From NCBI GenBank assembly GCA_004352715.1, contig SCFE01000080.1, positions 1,092,331-1,156,330 of the forward strand: 64,000 bases of DNA. The letters are read 5' to 3'. Under the pieces are notes generated by a model. It was not told the DNA's origin. It searched no databases and worked only from the letters and a program-made list of their open reading frames with translations. A program made the position numbers and the translations under genes. Below are positions 10,966 to 22,629 of this stretch, piece by piece (positions within the stretch are counted from its first letter, which is position 1; each line of letters opens with the position of its first letter). Source of the DNA: Hofstenia miamia (Eukaryota > Xenacoelomorpha > Acoela).

Positions 10966-12026
10966 GTTTTTCATTGCATGACTCTTAAGCATTTCATTAA
11001 AACTGTCGTTTATGTACAAAAAAAAAGCTCTTACTTATTCTTTTATATAGTTTTCCTGTTTTCCCTAAGGTCCTACGATTGCTTTCGGATCTAAACTACA
11101 GATACACATAGAGAAATTGGCTGAATATTTGTCTTAAAAATTAATCATTTTTAATTTCAAAGTTTTAAAACCGTCTACGTAAAGTTGAAAGCTTTGGCTT
11201 ACTTACCATAGATTCGATTTTGCTTTTGCCCATACCTAAGTTGCGTAAAGTAGTTATCAATGTGCGCCGATGCAACTTCCAGCAGGCACCATTTGCACAT
11301 GCTATTCCTTGTGATCTATGATCACTTGGATTGTCTACATATTGAGGCAAACGACCACTGCTCTTAGCTCCATTCAGAATAAAACATTCTTTTGCAAGAT
11401 CGAGACTTGTTATGACAAAATGATATTTGTTCGAGAAATAATGACAGATTGTGATGGCATCGCTTTCTAAATGTATAGAAATATATTCAAAGTTTAAAAT
11501 ATAATATGTTGAGATGGAAATCCCTATAATAAGCACCACTCACAGTAAATGCATCATGACAAATATGAGGAATAATACATCCTCCCTAGGTCATAAACTA
11601 AACTTTTGAAGTTAGATACCCAATCTATTATGCAAATTATAATTATCAGAAAAATTATAGAAACAAATTTTATATTAAACTATATTTCTATAGTTTCCAA
11701 ATGCGGGCAAACCGACATTGCATGCTATTAAGTTTTACGTTATATCATGGAAATCTCCTGAACTGCACGATAGCTCCAATTTTATGAAAACCTTCTTAGT
11801 CAGAGAATAAATTTGGAGAATTTTACACGAAATTACCTAATTCACGTTGTTCTTTTAAAAGGTCATCATCACCAAGAATATATGCTGAATCTTGTCCAAC
11901 ATTGCCCAAAAATGGAATCCAGATTCCAGGTGCCCGTGGCAAAAACTTTCGATTTCTTCTAGACTTGATCCAGCAAATGAGAGCAACAGTAGATACGCCA
12001 ATGTATACGCATATCCTATATTTCAT
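4415..12026 (-). CDS. cytochrome P450, CYP2-clan type, four exons (gene span)
   Basis: A microsomal heme-thiolate monooxygenase that uses NADPH-P450 reductase; the substrate cannot be inferred. Exons on the minus strand: 12026-11837, 11466-11207, 5915-5573 and 5115-4415. Joined they give 498 codons including the stop, the normal family length. Visible landmarks in order: an N-terminal membrane anchor (residues 4-20), a basic KSRRNRK linker and LPRAPG hinge, the C-helix WKLHR (WxxxR), the I-helix AGGTDTSSS, the K-helix ETQR (ExxR), a PDKFDIGNFL meander, and the heme loop FSLGPRMCPG with the cysteine ligand. All junctions are GT-AG and hold the frame. An upstream in-frame ATG at 12116 would add 30 residues; the start at 12026 puts the anchor at the usual distance from the hinge. 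The 5.3-kb second intron contains a transposon and a 669-bp gap, but no catalytic block is missing, so the gene looks functional. Confidence 0.9.
5573..5915 (-). CDS. P450 exon 3
   Basis: It starts IKEEANYLIEQM after the acceptor GCATTTAG and covers the D- to G-helix region, with NATLNIICQLTFGKRFDY matching the CYP2-type 'N-I-I-x-x-x-x-F-G-x-R-F-D-Y' block. Two overlapping donors exist. GTACTG at 5572 keeps frame with exon 4. The stronger GTAAGT six bases downstream would leave phase 0 and break the frame with the only acceptor I can see. Confidence 0.85.
6990..7658. other. assembly gap (669 N)
   Basis: A run of N bounded on both sides by (TA)n microsatellite, inside P450 intron 2. The tandem TA sequence is the likely reason for assembly failure. 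The open frames that read through the N run are artefacts. Confidence 0.98.
7676..10056 (+). mobile_element. hAT-like DNA transposon A (decayed, 2381 bp)
   Basis: The ends are inverted: TAGGGTGTCCCTTATAT at 7676 pairs exactly with the complement at 10040-10056. One mismatch and four more paired bases follow, with weaker similarity (GCATACC in both arms) to about 45 bp. ATATATAT flanks both ends (7668-7675 and 10057-10064), an apparent 8-bp target duplication, although it lies in TA repeats. It encodes a broken transposase in P450 intron 2, opposite to the host gene. The 8-bp duplication and the D-x-x-x-x-N...C-x-x-H core point to the hAT superfamily. This lineage is one I know as a recurring uncharacterised protein family in invertebrate genomes. 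Confidence 0.85.
7927..9774 (+). pseudogene. hAT-like transposase of element A, frameshifted and internally deleted
   Basis: The open start at 7927 reads a family N-terminus with LPSNRLVLLVLFYNIREV and KARIPTRAFPNCVKKL. The frame then shifts near 8285 (continuing at about 8334 with QPGRSGCFGGVDQK), near 8699, and again around 8870. The catalytic-core stretch CCDTTASNTGRFNSACGILE and CRHHVYEL lies at 8996-9115. Immediately after it the coding jumps to a distal region (SHHLWYL, FDDEVHNQTKKKM), so about 200 central residues of the family are missing. A GT-AG intron (9379-9458) is still recognisable. The C-terminus (VNDTAERAVNLMQDFNGLI) ends at the stop 9772-9774. It is not functional. Confidence 0.8.
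10065..11206. other. remainder of P450 intron 2 with (TA)n runs and a single-N join
   Basis: Non-coding. It holds two (TA)n runs (10597-10626 and 10917-10966) and an isolated N at 10627, directly at the end of the first run. I see no further mobile-element ends. Confidence 0.5.
11207..11466 (-). CDS. P450 exon 2
   Basis: The acceptor TACATTTAG precedes 11466. The exon reads through SNKYHFVITSLDLAKECF, SGRLPQY (the B-C region) and the C-helix WKLHRRTLITTLRNLGMGK. The donor GTAAGT at 11206 is a perfect consensus, and the exon ends in phase 0 on ESM. Confidence 0.88.
11837..12026 (-). CDS. P450 exon 1 (membrane anchor)
   Basis: Start MKYRICVY gives a signal-anchor helix of about 17 residues, then a basic cluster and the hinge LPRAPGIWIPFLGN. 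The donor GTAATT at 11836 leaves phase 1, which matches exon 2. Plus-strand open frames over the same bases are shadows. Confidence 0.8.
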
Positions 12027-12116
12027 CGCAAACAATGTGACAGTGATGAAGAATTTTTGCAAACAAAAAGTTTGCTTAAATGCATTTCGCTGATAAATTG
12101 TGCACTGCTTCTTCAA

Positions 12117-14190
12117 CTAAGCACTACGTTTAACTATACTTGATCAGGAGATAATCAGAATACTTAATGCAAATGGTCAATAACTGACATCTAAAACGCC
12201 TATTATACAAAATTATGTAACTCATTCTAAGCAATTTGTATGTTTCAATTAGCAATATCTCATTATTTGCAATATTATTTAAATCAATGGAAAACATATG
12301 AAAAAATATAGTACTTTTCTGTTATAAAACAAAATATAATAATCATTATTACCATAGGCGACGTCAGACTATTGTTGCATTTTCATGGCGCTGTTGAATA
12401 CATATTTATGCTTATATAGGAATCTTCATAAAGAGCTGTAATTGGGCCTTTAATTCTGGTATTTGGCCGGGTGTGGGTACAATAATTTTTGTTTTTGTCG
12501 GGTCACGTACACTCAGTGAGCAGTCTACGTCGGGTAATTGTGTTTTTTATACTGGTTAAAATGCAATATTATTTTTAAGATAGCGAGTGTATGACAACTT
12601 TCCTATCAACTTTTGAATACTAAGATTTTTACGAATAAAACTTTTAGCATGGATTATTAAATTTTTTAATTTTTACTGTTATCCTGTTAGTATATATTTG
12701 TTTGCAATTGATGTACATTTTTATATTGAGCATTTAGTTTTCCTCGGGTTAAATCGGGTAAGTGAATAGATTGTCGTGTGCTGTAAGGGAAGCAATAGTT
12801 GGTTCGAGTCCGGTTTGATTCATCAAATTGTTTGTTGGATCGGATAGGGTACAATTTTTTTATTGAATGCCCATCGCTTTGGGATCCAACTCAATGTACA
12901 AGAGTAGTTTAATATTATTTCAATATCTCATCAGTAAATGAAAATAGTTTCCACTACAATTCCTCGGCAAAGCAAATTTAATTAAACATGTATGAACAAT
13001 TTTCTTGCAGATGAAAAATTGAGTAATTGTTTGAATTTAGGTGGGCAGTGAATTGTTATTACATGAGAATATTTTACATGTAGCTGCAATATAAATTCTT
13101 TGCGCAACAATTCAACTACAAAGGGTGTCAAATTTACAAAATTAGTAACAGCCAAGGGCATGTTTGAATGAAATGTTATTTAACCTTTCATTTAGATTTC
13201 TCTAGAACAAGCTCTATTGTGCTGGTTTACAAAAGAAAGACATAGAGTATGAACTGCCGCTCACTCATTGCATTGACGCATTTAGAATGTCTCTCTTAGG
13301 GGGAGAAGTCATTAAGATGAGGGGGCTAATCATCTTCTTCTTCGAGGTGTCAATTCACGTGTTTTGCAAAGGTTCCTTTTATTATTTGCTAATACATGAA
13401 GCAGGACTGACTGAATATAGTTTCTTTCTGCAGTATCGAGTTTATGACGCATCTTATCAGGCCAACGATCATACTATGTCCTTTATTGAAAAGTTCAGGC
13501 TTTGATTAATCCCAGATCACATTTTCTAACCCGAAAGGAATCACTCCAATTTAGCACCAAAAATTAAAGTCTTTGCTGATTATGAATTGGCCTTAATTTT
13601 GACTTCGGGTCTTAAATTCTATTGGATAAATGTGAGATAATTGCAGCTTCTATTTTTGCTTTTCTGGGGGTTAAAAGTGATTGGATGAAGATGCTGCAAC
13701 TAAAGACCTTTCTTCCTGTTTTGTGAGAGCGTTTGGAATGCTGTAGCTCGCGAGATTAGCCTTATTTTTTTCCCGTAAAATTTATGCCAATGATAGCTTT
13801 GAAATACTGAGAATATCGCATATATTAAACCATTGAATTTTCTAAACTACAAGTGCAATTGCTTTATTTCTTATAGCAACTGCATGAATTGAAGAAAATA
13901 ATATTTGAATTCTGCAAAACCAATATCAAGTCTGGTTGTCGTCTTCATATACTCAGTATTCACAGGTTCATTAAGTGCCTGGCTATTTCTATTCATTTTC
14001 AAAACCCCTGAAACCATCAACTTCCTCCTCGTACCTGAAAAATCCATCTCTTGATGCTGAAATTCTCTCCAACTTTGGCTCCGTGCAACCACTCACGTCT
14101 AATAGGAGGTATGCCCAATGATATTTCGGATCAGTTCAATTTTCTGCACCATATTGTTGATCTAATCTCCAATGAAAATCTCAGATGATA
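12117..14190. other. intergenic region between P450 and ZIP11 genes
   Basis: The P450 and ZIP11 genes diverge from here, so both promoters should lie in this interval or just beyond it. No clear core promoter is seen. Around 12470-12850 the triplet-like CGGGT recurs five or more times, and a tRNA B-box-like GGTTCGAGTCC sits at 12799. No matching A box or cloverleaf was found. Confidence 0.35.
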
Positions 14191-14224
14191 GCAGAAATAT
14201 CCTCGTAGCTTCGGCGTCATCAGT

Positions 14225-14359
14225 TGAAACTCCCTTCCCACCTCTTTCTAAAATTCGACAGACAGTTTCGAAACATTTTCCAAGTTGTTGAAAACGCACC
14301 TCTTACGACAAACATTTGACACTTCAAGCATTCATTTATTTTGTAGATTGTATACTTAA
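14225..14359 (+). pseudogene. LINE ORF2 C-terminal fragment
   Basis: Read in one frame, this gives NSLPTSF, one stop, then TFSKLLKTHLLRQTFDTSS and a terminal stop at 14357-14359. The pattern W-N-S-L-P ... F-K-x-x-L-K-T-H-L-x-x-x-x-F is the conserved end of non-LTR ORF2 proteins of the Jockey/CR1/L2 groups. The tryptophan codon is a stop here (TGA at 14225). It lies upstream of the ZIP11 gene and is 5'-truncated and dead. Confidence 0.65.
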
Positions 14360-14988
14360 ATTTGAATTTGAAATTTATTATTTTGCTACAATCATTTTAA
14401 TCTTCCACGACTACTGCTGATTGAGTACGTTTTGTCTACAGAACTTTTAATGTTTAGTAGAAGATATGTCACATACGACAGACCCCGAATAGTTGATTGA
14501 AATTCTTAGAAAGCTTAAGAAAACCTCAGGAAATGCAAAATCGTTCAATGAACACATATAATATAGAGAAATAGTCAATTTAAAGTTTTCTTCTCTTATA
14601 TACCAGTTGCAATCACTTTATGTTACTGACAAAAACTTAATGTCTGGCTGTTATATATCATTGAATTTCTCAATAACTTGAAATATTTAGGAAATTATTC
14701 ATTAATTAGATAGCTATGTAAAATATCCAAAGATGTGTTTAAATTGTGACTTTGGTTTGCCCGAAATAAGTTTAACATTAGTCGAATTAATTACAAATTT
14801 GATTTAAGTAACTCAATGAGTAATTCCTGCCATTTATTCACCAAATATGTTTACACACGTTGCCCATATTTACAGGTTGAAATATGTTGCAATCTGACTT
14901 CGTACTACAATTTAATTTTTTGAAGGTTAGCCAACAATCAGCTATTTAATCACTTGGCTCAGTTCAATAACTAACTTTCAGCAAAAAT

Positions 14989-15345
14989 ATGATAAGTGAA
15001 AATCATCCTGTCTTACTCTCTGCCTTCCTCGGCAATCTCTTCACTTGGGGGATGGCTGCAGTTGGCGCTCTCTTTGTCTTCGTGGTTCAAAAACCGAACA
15101 GACTTTTATTTGATGTTTGCTTAGGATTTTCTGCTGGAGTTATGTCAGCAGCATCTTTCTGGTGTTTACTAGTCCCAGCACTTGACATAGCAGAAGAATC
15201 GGGTTTTTATGAGAAGTATGCATTTGTGCCACTAGCAATTGGCTTTATGGTGGGCTGTCTTTTTCTAATCACGGCAGATATGATTTTGAAGCACTTTCGC
15301 CTTTCTTTGCATCACGATGAAAATTCTTACAGCTTAGATGAAAAG
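14989..15345 (+). CDS. SLC39A11: ZIP11 coding exon 1
   Basis: 119 codons with three hydrophobic segments (about residues 9-31, 41-63 and 77-97), ending DEK|GTAGGT. The histidine/aspartate-rich stretch LHHDEN sits at the start of the TM3-TM4 loop. Confidence 0.88.
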
Positions 15346-18300
15346 GTAGGTTCATTTTTTAGTTAACAATGGCTTTAAATCCAAAATTAGCAACTATGAA
15401 AAATTATGAAATTATGCTGGTGTGCTTGAAGACGTGCTGAATGCAGCGTGATTTATTACCGTTACCTATTATTTTACTTCGATAAATGTTCAAATTCGCG
15501 TTCGAACGCTCTTCCTGTGATTACAACAAGAACATAAGCACAATTTTATTATTCGGTCTATCTAGGCCCGGGGTTCTTCGTCAGCACTCCTTTAAGAATA
15601 AATGCTTTATATCTAATTTGAAAGATTTGATCCCAACTTTTTTTCCTATCCTAAAATTATCTTAGGAAAACGAATCACGAAGTATTATTAATTTTGTGTT
15701 TTTTATTATTATTATATCTTAGTTAACCTAAGAAAGAATTTTTACACACGAATTCAATCCGTTTTGCTTTTATAAACTCAACCCGAACCCATTCCATCTC
15801 TCATACGAATATGTTTTAACAGTAATATCCGTCATTGTAGGAGCACGCCCTACCCCATAAATGTGTTCTTGTAAAAAGCATCCAATATTTCTTAACAGGC
15901 TTTGATAAAATTTTTCACTAATGCGGACAAATCGGTTTGTTAGTAAAAGTAACACCAGTGGAAATAGAGTTAATCTGATTAGTTGATTACGTACGCGTTG
16001 CTTTTAATATTATAGATCGGACAATTTCTGAAATAGATCATTGGGATTTAAGTTATTGCGGATTAATTTAAGATTTTAAGTCACAAAAAGCATTCAGTGG
16101 GCTTGGTACAAATTTCCTTTGCAATAAAATGTACAGTTTAATGGCGAACGTTATAAAATTGTCAAATAGCATTTCAATTACCCAGCAGATCTAAAAAAGT
16201 TAACCTACATCCAATCAAATTTACCATGCTGATTAACCTTATATATACAAATTCTAAAAAATATTTTTGAAATCTCTTACATACAAAATTCTCGTTTGAA
16301 AAAATATATGAAAAGCTGCATGCATCAATCTATGTCTCAAAAATGATTTATTTTAATTTATTTTGTAATAATGAAATGCTCTAACCTAAGAAATACCTGA
16401 CATTGTTGATAGGGAGTTTCTCTCATATAATTTTGTTTACCAGATTTAAAAGCGAAATGGATATTTGTCAAGGTGAATTTTGTAAAAAAATATAATTTTG
16501 CATTTGTAAAATGAAATGCATTTAAAAATATCGGATAATTTTTGAAAACGTGTCTCTTTAAAAAATTGCATAGAAGAAGAAAAATCTATATTCAGAAATT
16601 GTTTTAACAATAAATAGAAATACTGATAACAAATTCTGAAAGCGTCAAGAAAGTAATACAAAACTAAACAAAAAAAAGAAAACAACGAATATTTACAAAT
16701 AAAAAGTGGTTAACTTGGGCTATGGCGATTGCTAGTTTCTATTAATAGAGTAATCAGGATTATAAAATTTATAACCTCGCCATTTCAGTTTTTTTATATT
16801 ATAAGTGCAAAAATATTTTTTAATATTCATTTTAAAGTTTTTTAATTTACTTATTTGTTTAATATATTTTGGTAATTCATTCCACATATTTATAGCTGTG
16901 TTTAGAAATGAATTTTTCATTATTCGTTTCTTATACCTAATAGGTTGAATTATGTGTGTTCTTTTATTTTGTTTATTGACTAATTTTGCAGCAAGAAAGT
17001 CATTTTTGTAGTATGGGAAAGTATTGTTAACTATTTTGAAGAACGTCGTTAAGACATTTATATGGATGTAACATTGCGGATGTAAAAATAATTTTGAAAT
17101 TTTTCTATATTCATTATTCTTATTAAAGCTATGATTATTTACTGCTACTTTAATAGCCCAATTTAGTTGCACTTGGAATTTCCTGAGAAATTGTTGGTTT
17201 ATATTAATATCTGTGTAGAGTACATTGGCATAGTTAAAATGACTTAATATTAGAGCATATATTGAATTTTTGCTTTAGTTGGAAGTTTTTGAGAAATTAA
17301 GTTAATTGCTTTAATTAATATGGCCATTTTTCTAATAACATGATTTAGTTGCTCTTCAAAATTTAGATGTATGTCAAAAATTATTCCGAGGTACTTAAAA
17401 GACTCAACCTGTTTTATTTGAATGCCGTTGAAATTAAGTTTGTATCTTGAAGTATCAGTAGATTTAGTTTTTGATTTAACAATACAGAATTTTTAGTGGA
17501 TTTACTCTTAGTTTTATAGAGGCAAAATATTTAGCAAGACAAGCACAGTTTGTTTCGAGAGTTTGAACGGCTTTTCGGGAAATTTATTAGAATGAAATAA
17601 TATTGTGTCATCTGCATATTGTATAACGTCACATGTTACTTGCTCGGACAAATCATTTATGTAAATATTAAATAATAACGGACCCAAAATTGTACCCTGT
17701 GGAACCCCATTTTTAGTGCATACCCAATGTGAAAAAGATTCATTAATTTTAACTCTTTGCATGCGATTGTATAAGTAACTGGAGATAAGACCTATGCTGT
17801 CATTAGAAAAACCTAGAATTTTAATTTTTTGTAGCAAGATACTGCGGTCTATGGAATCGAAAGCTTTCGAGAGGTCTAAGCAAGCAATTGCTGAGTATTC
17901 ATTATCATTTATTGTTGATCGCCATTTTTCTGTAGCTTGTATTAAAGCGTCGCTCGTAGAAATACCTTTACGAAAACCATATTGTGTTTTGGAGTAGAGA
18001 TCATGTTTACAAAGATGCTCGTTAATTTGATTAAAAAGAATTTGTTCAAAAATTTTGCTGATTGGAGAAGTGATCGAAATGGGTCTATAATTTTCGCAAT
18101 CTTCGGGATCATTTCTTTTAAATAATGGTGTTATATTTGCCAATTTTAATTCATTTGGAAAAAAGGAGTGTTTTATACAATTATTTAAAATGTAGCATAT
18201 TGGTTCAGCTATTAAGTCACCTGAGAGTTTTAGGAACCACGTTGGTATTAGAGAGGGTCCACTGGATTTATTTTTTAAGCATTGTATCGACTTTATGATT

Positions 18301-21300
18301 TCATATTTTGTTGCAAAACGAAAAGTGAAAGAGGTTGGAGTTCCTTTGGGTTTATCAAGGCAATAAGGTGCATACCGTTGTAGTTTCCTAAAATTAGGAA
18401 AACTTCATTGAAAGCATTGCAGATTTCCTTCTTATTTGTAATGGATTTATCTTTATAGTATATTCTGTCTATTTCTTCTTTTCGCATGTTTTTTCCTATT
18501 TAGCAAATTGTTAACAAATTCCCACTTATTTTTTTGGGAAGAAAGACTTTGATACTGAAAACGGGAATAATTATTACTTGCTTTCCTTATAGCAATATTA
18601 CATAAATTTCGTGCAGATTTATAAGCCTTATGATTTTCCAGTGTTTGGTAATTTAAGTATTTTTTCCATTTCTGTTTCTTTATTTGGATTAAATCGATGC
18701 ATTTAGAATCAATCCATGGTTTTGAAACATTATTCTGAGTTTTTTTGGTATTTTCGGATGAAAGAATATATTTTTCTGGGCAGCATGTATCCAAATAGAA
18801 AAGTAAAGTTTTTGTAAAATGTGATAGCATTTCATTAGGTGTAAATGATGAATATATGGAACTCCAGTTTTCGATTTTTAAATTCTGTCGAAGTTTTTCG
18901 ACATTTTCTGCTGATTTTTCTCGTATTTGTATCCAAGATTTAGAGGGTTTACAAACTTTTAGAATATTCGAATAAGTAGCTATAAGGCAGTGATCTGAGT
19001 ATGGAAATTTAAAACAAAAATAATTATAAGACGAAGCATTTTCTGATATCATGAAATAGTCAATAAGCGTTTTACTATTAGCAGAAATTCTAGAAGGAAT
19101 TTTTTTATTTATTAGTGAAATATTGAAAGTATTGAGAAAATTGCCAAGCTTACTTTTTTCGTTATTGTTTAGAAGATTTACATTCCAGTCTCCCATTACC
19201 ATTATATTCGTGTTATAACTCAGAGCAGTAGAAAATTCATCTTCCATTTGTAAGAAAAAATTTTTTATATAAGTTTTATTTGGACAATAAGAGATATTTA
19301 ATAATTGACTATTAAAATTTTTGTCTGGGTTTTGAATTTCAACCCAAAGACTTTCATAAGTTGAATCTTTTGCTATATCTGTCCTAAGTTTTGGATTGAG
19401 TATATTAGGTATTAAAAACATGACACCACCTCCTTTTGTCTTATTAAAATGAAAAGTTGGATTTCTGTCCTTTCTAAATATTTTAAATTTAGAGTTATCG
19501 ATTGACCAGGACGAATTGTGATTATCATTTGTAAACCAGGTTTCAGTTATGCCCAGAATAAAGTTTGAATCCAGTTCAGAAATGAATTGTCTAAATTCCG
19601 AATTTTTTATTGAGAGATTCTGAAAATTTATGTGAATATATTTAAAAGAATTAGTTGAATGCATTATGTTTGATAATTCTGAGTATTCATAAATATTATC
19701 GGCTTTGGAAGGCCCGGGATTAATCTCCATGCCGGATATAAGTACCATTATTGTTAGTACTAGAAAGTAGAATAAAGAATGTTTTGTTGTATTAATGAAA
19801 ATCCATTTTTTAAATATCTTGCATGTATTCATGCTGTTTCTTAAATTATGTTTATATATAGGTAAGGTTTCTCTAATACAGGTAATATTGAATTTTGAGT
19901 TAAGAATAATTAGAATTAAATATATGAAAGAAAGTGAGTTATTAGCGATAGCATAAATTAGGTGAAAAATTCGCAATAACCCAATGAAAGTCAAAAATAT
20001 AAAAATGAAATTTACCATCATTAGAAAAGTCTAAGAAAGTTTCTAATCCTCTGAACCTCGGCGGGTGATAACGGCGGTGGTGTAGAGAGAACATCGGCAT
20101 AACTTCGTCGCATGTTTATTGGCGGTGAAAGTAAGGCATGTTTTGGCGGGGATTGTTCAAAGGTGTTGGGCGGCGTTTGTAAAAATGGTTGGCGTGCGTT
20201 TGAGAACCGGTGTTGAGGCGGAAACGGTAAGATAAAAGATTTCGAGCTGGCGGTGTGGGTCTTTTCATCACGTAATCGCTGATTAAATACGCGGTTCGGC
20301 GGCGTGTTAAAAAAGAATTTGATGGAGCGTGCAAGCGTTGCATAACCTTGTTTAGTGTAGTGGATTCCATTTTTCGTGAATAAACTTCTATCAACAGAAG
20401 ATCCTAAATAAAAACAGTTAGAGTTGTCGAAAACGGTATAATTTAACAGCTTGGCGTTTTGTTTAATAAGTAAATTTAGTTCAGCGGATTTTTTGTTTAA
20501 CACCTCGTCCTTAGGAAAAAGAGCAACTTCACCAAGGAAAACTTTAGTTTTAATAACATTAATTAATTTCTTACATTAATTAATTTCTTATACTTATCTG
20601 TAAAATCTTCTTTCTTTTGCATTAAGTCGTTTCTTCCTATTGTAATGAGAATTCTCTTTACATTGTTCGATTCGGGATAAAGCGGAATTAAATCAGCTAT
20701 GTCTTCAATGGTGGCTCCCGGATATGAATGAACACATGTAGCAGTTCTTAGTAAGCCCGGAGCTTTCAGATGACGGTACATTGATGATCCGATGGCAAGA
20801 AATTCAGCTTCTGCTCTCAAGTGTTTTGGGCGTTGTATCTTCTTTTGTGTTTGAGACGGCACATGATTTATTTCTGGAGTTACTTGAGTAGTTTTGTTGG
20901 TGGATTCAGAAGGAGTTTCTTTGATGGCTGCTAGCATGTTGAACAGGATAATTAGTTCATCTCTGCCGAGATTCTTGAGAGGAGCTAATAATTTACTTTT
21001 GGTTAACTCCTCTTCAGGTAACGCAATGAGCGACGTAGCGTTAAGCGTGGTAAGCACAGCGCGCTCGCAAGGACCGACTGCTCGCGGTGAAAGCATCGGT
21101 ATTGTATCGTTAGCGCCACAAGCAAATCAGAAGAGAACAACACCAACGATAAATGTCTGCTTATGTATTATATGTTTAATCTTCGAGCTCCATAAGTATG
21201 GTTTAATGAATTGAATTTGAACCCTCTGACATGCGGAATTCTTGTTTCAGCTGCAATCTATGAATAAAACACTTTCAAGCATCAGGTATGCTTAAACAAG

Positions 21301-22593
21301 CATCTAAAACGTTCAAAAATACTGAATTATTTGGATTTTCAGGGGAATACAAATAGCTTGAAAAGGCCTATAGTTCGAGAATGTATTAAGCTTCGCTGAT
21401 ATAAATTGCTCTAAGGTATTGTTTAAAACAGACTTGCCCCAAGACATTTGTCTGGAACTGATGCTTCAAAAGATCATGAAGAATTCTAAGAGTATCAATT
21501 GTATATATATTAGGATATACAACATGTTTCATAAAAAATTTGCAAACTTTGTAAAAGTACATATTGTACAATTAGCTGCCTTAATAAATGAATGAGATTA
21601 CCAAATATTGAGTAGCATTTACTATGTTTGCTTTGAATTTTCCCAAAATTTCCTTGATCATAACCTCACGAGGTAAGGCGTTGACAGGGTGATTGTCTGA
21701 ATAATCAATGTATGAAGGCGTTTAAGATTATAATCAACAATAATTTTTCTTTGTTTTTGACTTAATTTCCACTTCATGCCGAAATGTAACAAAAACACAA
21801 AAGTAATTTAAAAATTCGATTACTGTCAATTCTAGCTATGGCAGATTTCATTTGGCGAAATTAGTTTCTAACGGAAAAATACAAGATCATTTATAGATGA
21901 AAAGTTTCAATGGCGGATTTGCGAAACATTTCTAACAACTTCTTTGGAAAACACAAACTATTCATTGCTTTTGTAATTGTTTGTTGCTCCCCTTTCCTTC
22001 AGTAGTCTATGGCACAACGTGAAATGTAAAACAGCTTTCAAATATTTAAGCAGGTTACTAATTTAGAAACCTTTCTTGAATATCATTAATGGACTTGTCT
22101 TTCTTAAACATTTCTTAGTTGTCACAGCAATCACATTCTTCTTATCTTTGATTTTATAATATGCATTGTCATGCACTTTCTCAATTTCGATTAGCAGAGT
22201 GAAAAGTTAGTAAAATCATGCGTTATACTATCATTTTCAACATAATTTGGTTATGAGCGTATACTATAAATAAACTCTGTATAATGAAGTGTAAATGTAA
22301 TGACATATCCAACGTGAAATGTAAAGTTTTGACCATTTAATTGCTTCACATTTTTTTAAAAGACTTTGTTTTTAGCCATCAAACAAGATGCAGAATGAGG
22401 AGCAAAGTGCCTTCACATCGATTAGTAAAACGCGGATGTTTATGTTGGTGATAGGAATTGCTATCCATAATATACCTGAAGCGATGTCGATTGGTGTTGC
22501 GTTTGGAGCTATTGGCAAAACCGAGTCTGCAACATTTGAAAATGCACGATCTCTTGCCATTGGATTGGGAATACATAATATCCCTGAGGTTGG

Positions 22594-22629
<36 letters not shown>

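Larger units (their letters stand above)
16700..21110 (-). mobile_element. near full-length LINE (CR1/L2-like) in ZIP11 intron 1
   Basis: A two-ORF non-LTR retrotransposon in antisense orientation to its host gene. ORF1 is SGNH-esterase-like (21096-20021, broken by a 17-bp tandem duplication). ORF2 has an apurinic-type endonuclease (20021-18453), a reverse transcriptase (18143-17514) and a C-terminal domain (17172-16732), with stops and frameshifts between them. The ends are approximate, since I could not see a target duplication or a clear 3' tail. An esterase-type ORF1 plus APE endonuclease is the architecture of the CR1/L2 group. Because most frames are still long, the insertion is fairly young, yet this copy is inactive. 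Confidence 0.88.

Noticed and set aside
12795-12815. tRNA B box GGTTCGAGTCC
   Set aside because: No A box or cloverleaf could be built around it; kept only as a low-interest observation.
16190-16215. GTTAACCTACATCCAATC resembling the phosphatase tail
   Set aside because: The similarity is limited to about a dozen bases, with no frame or flanking match.
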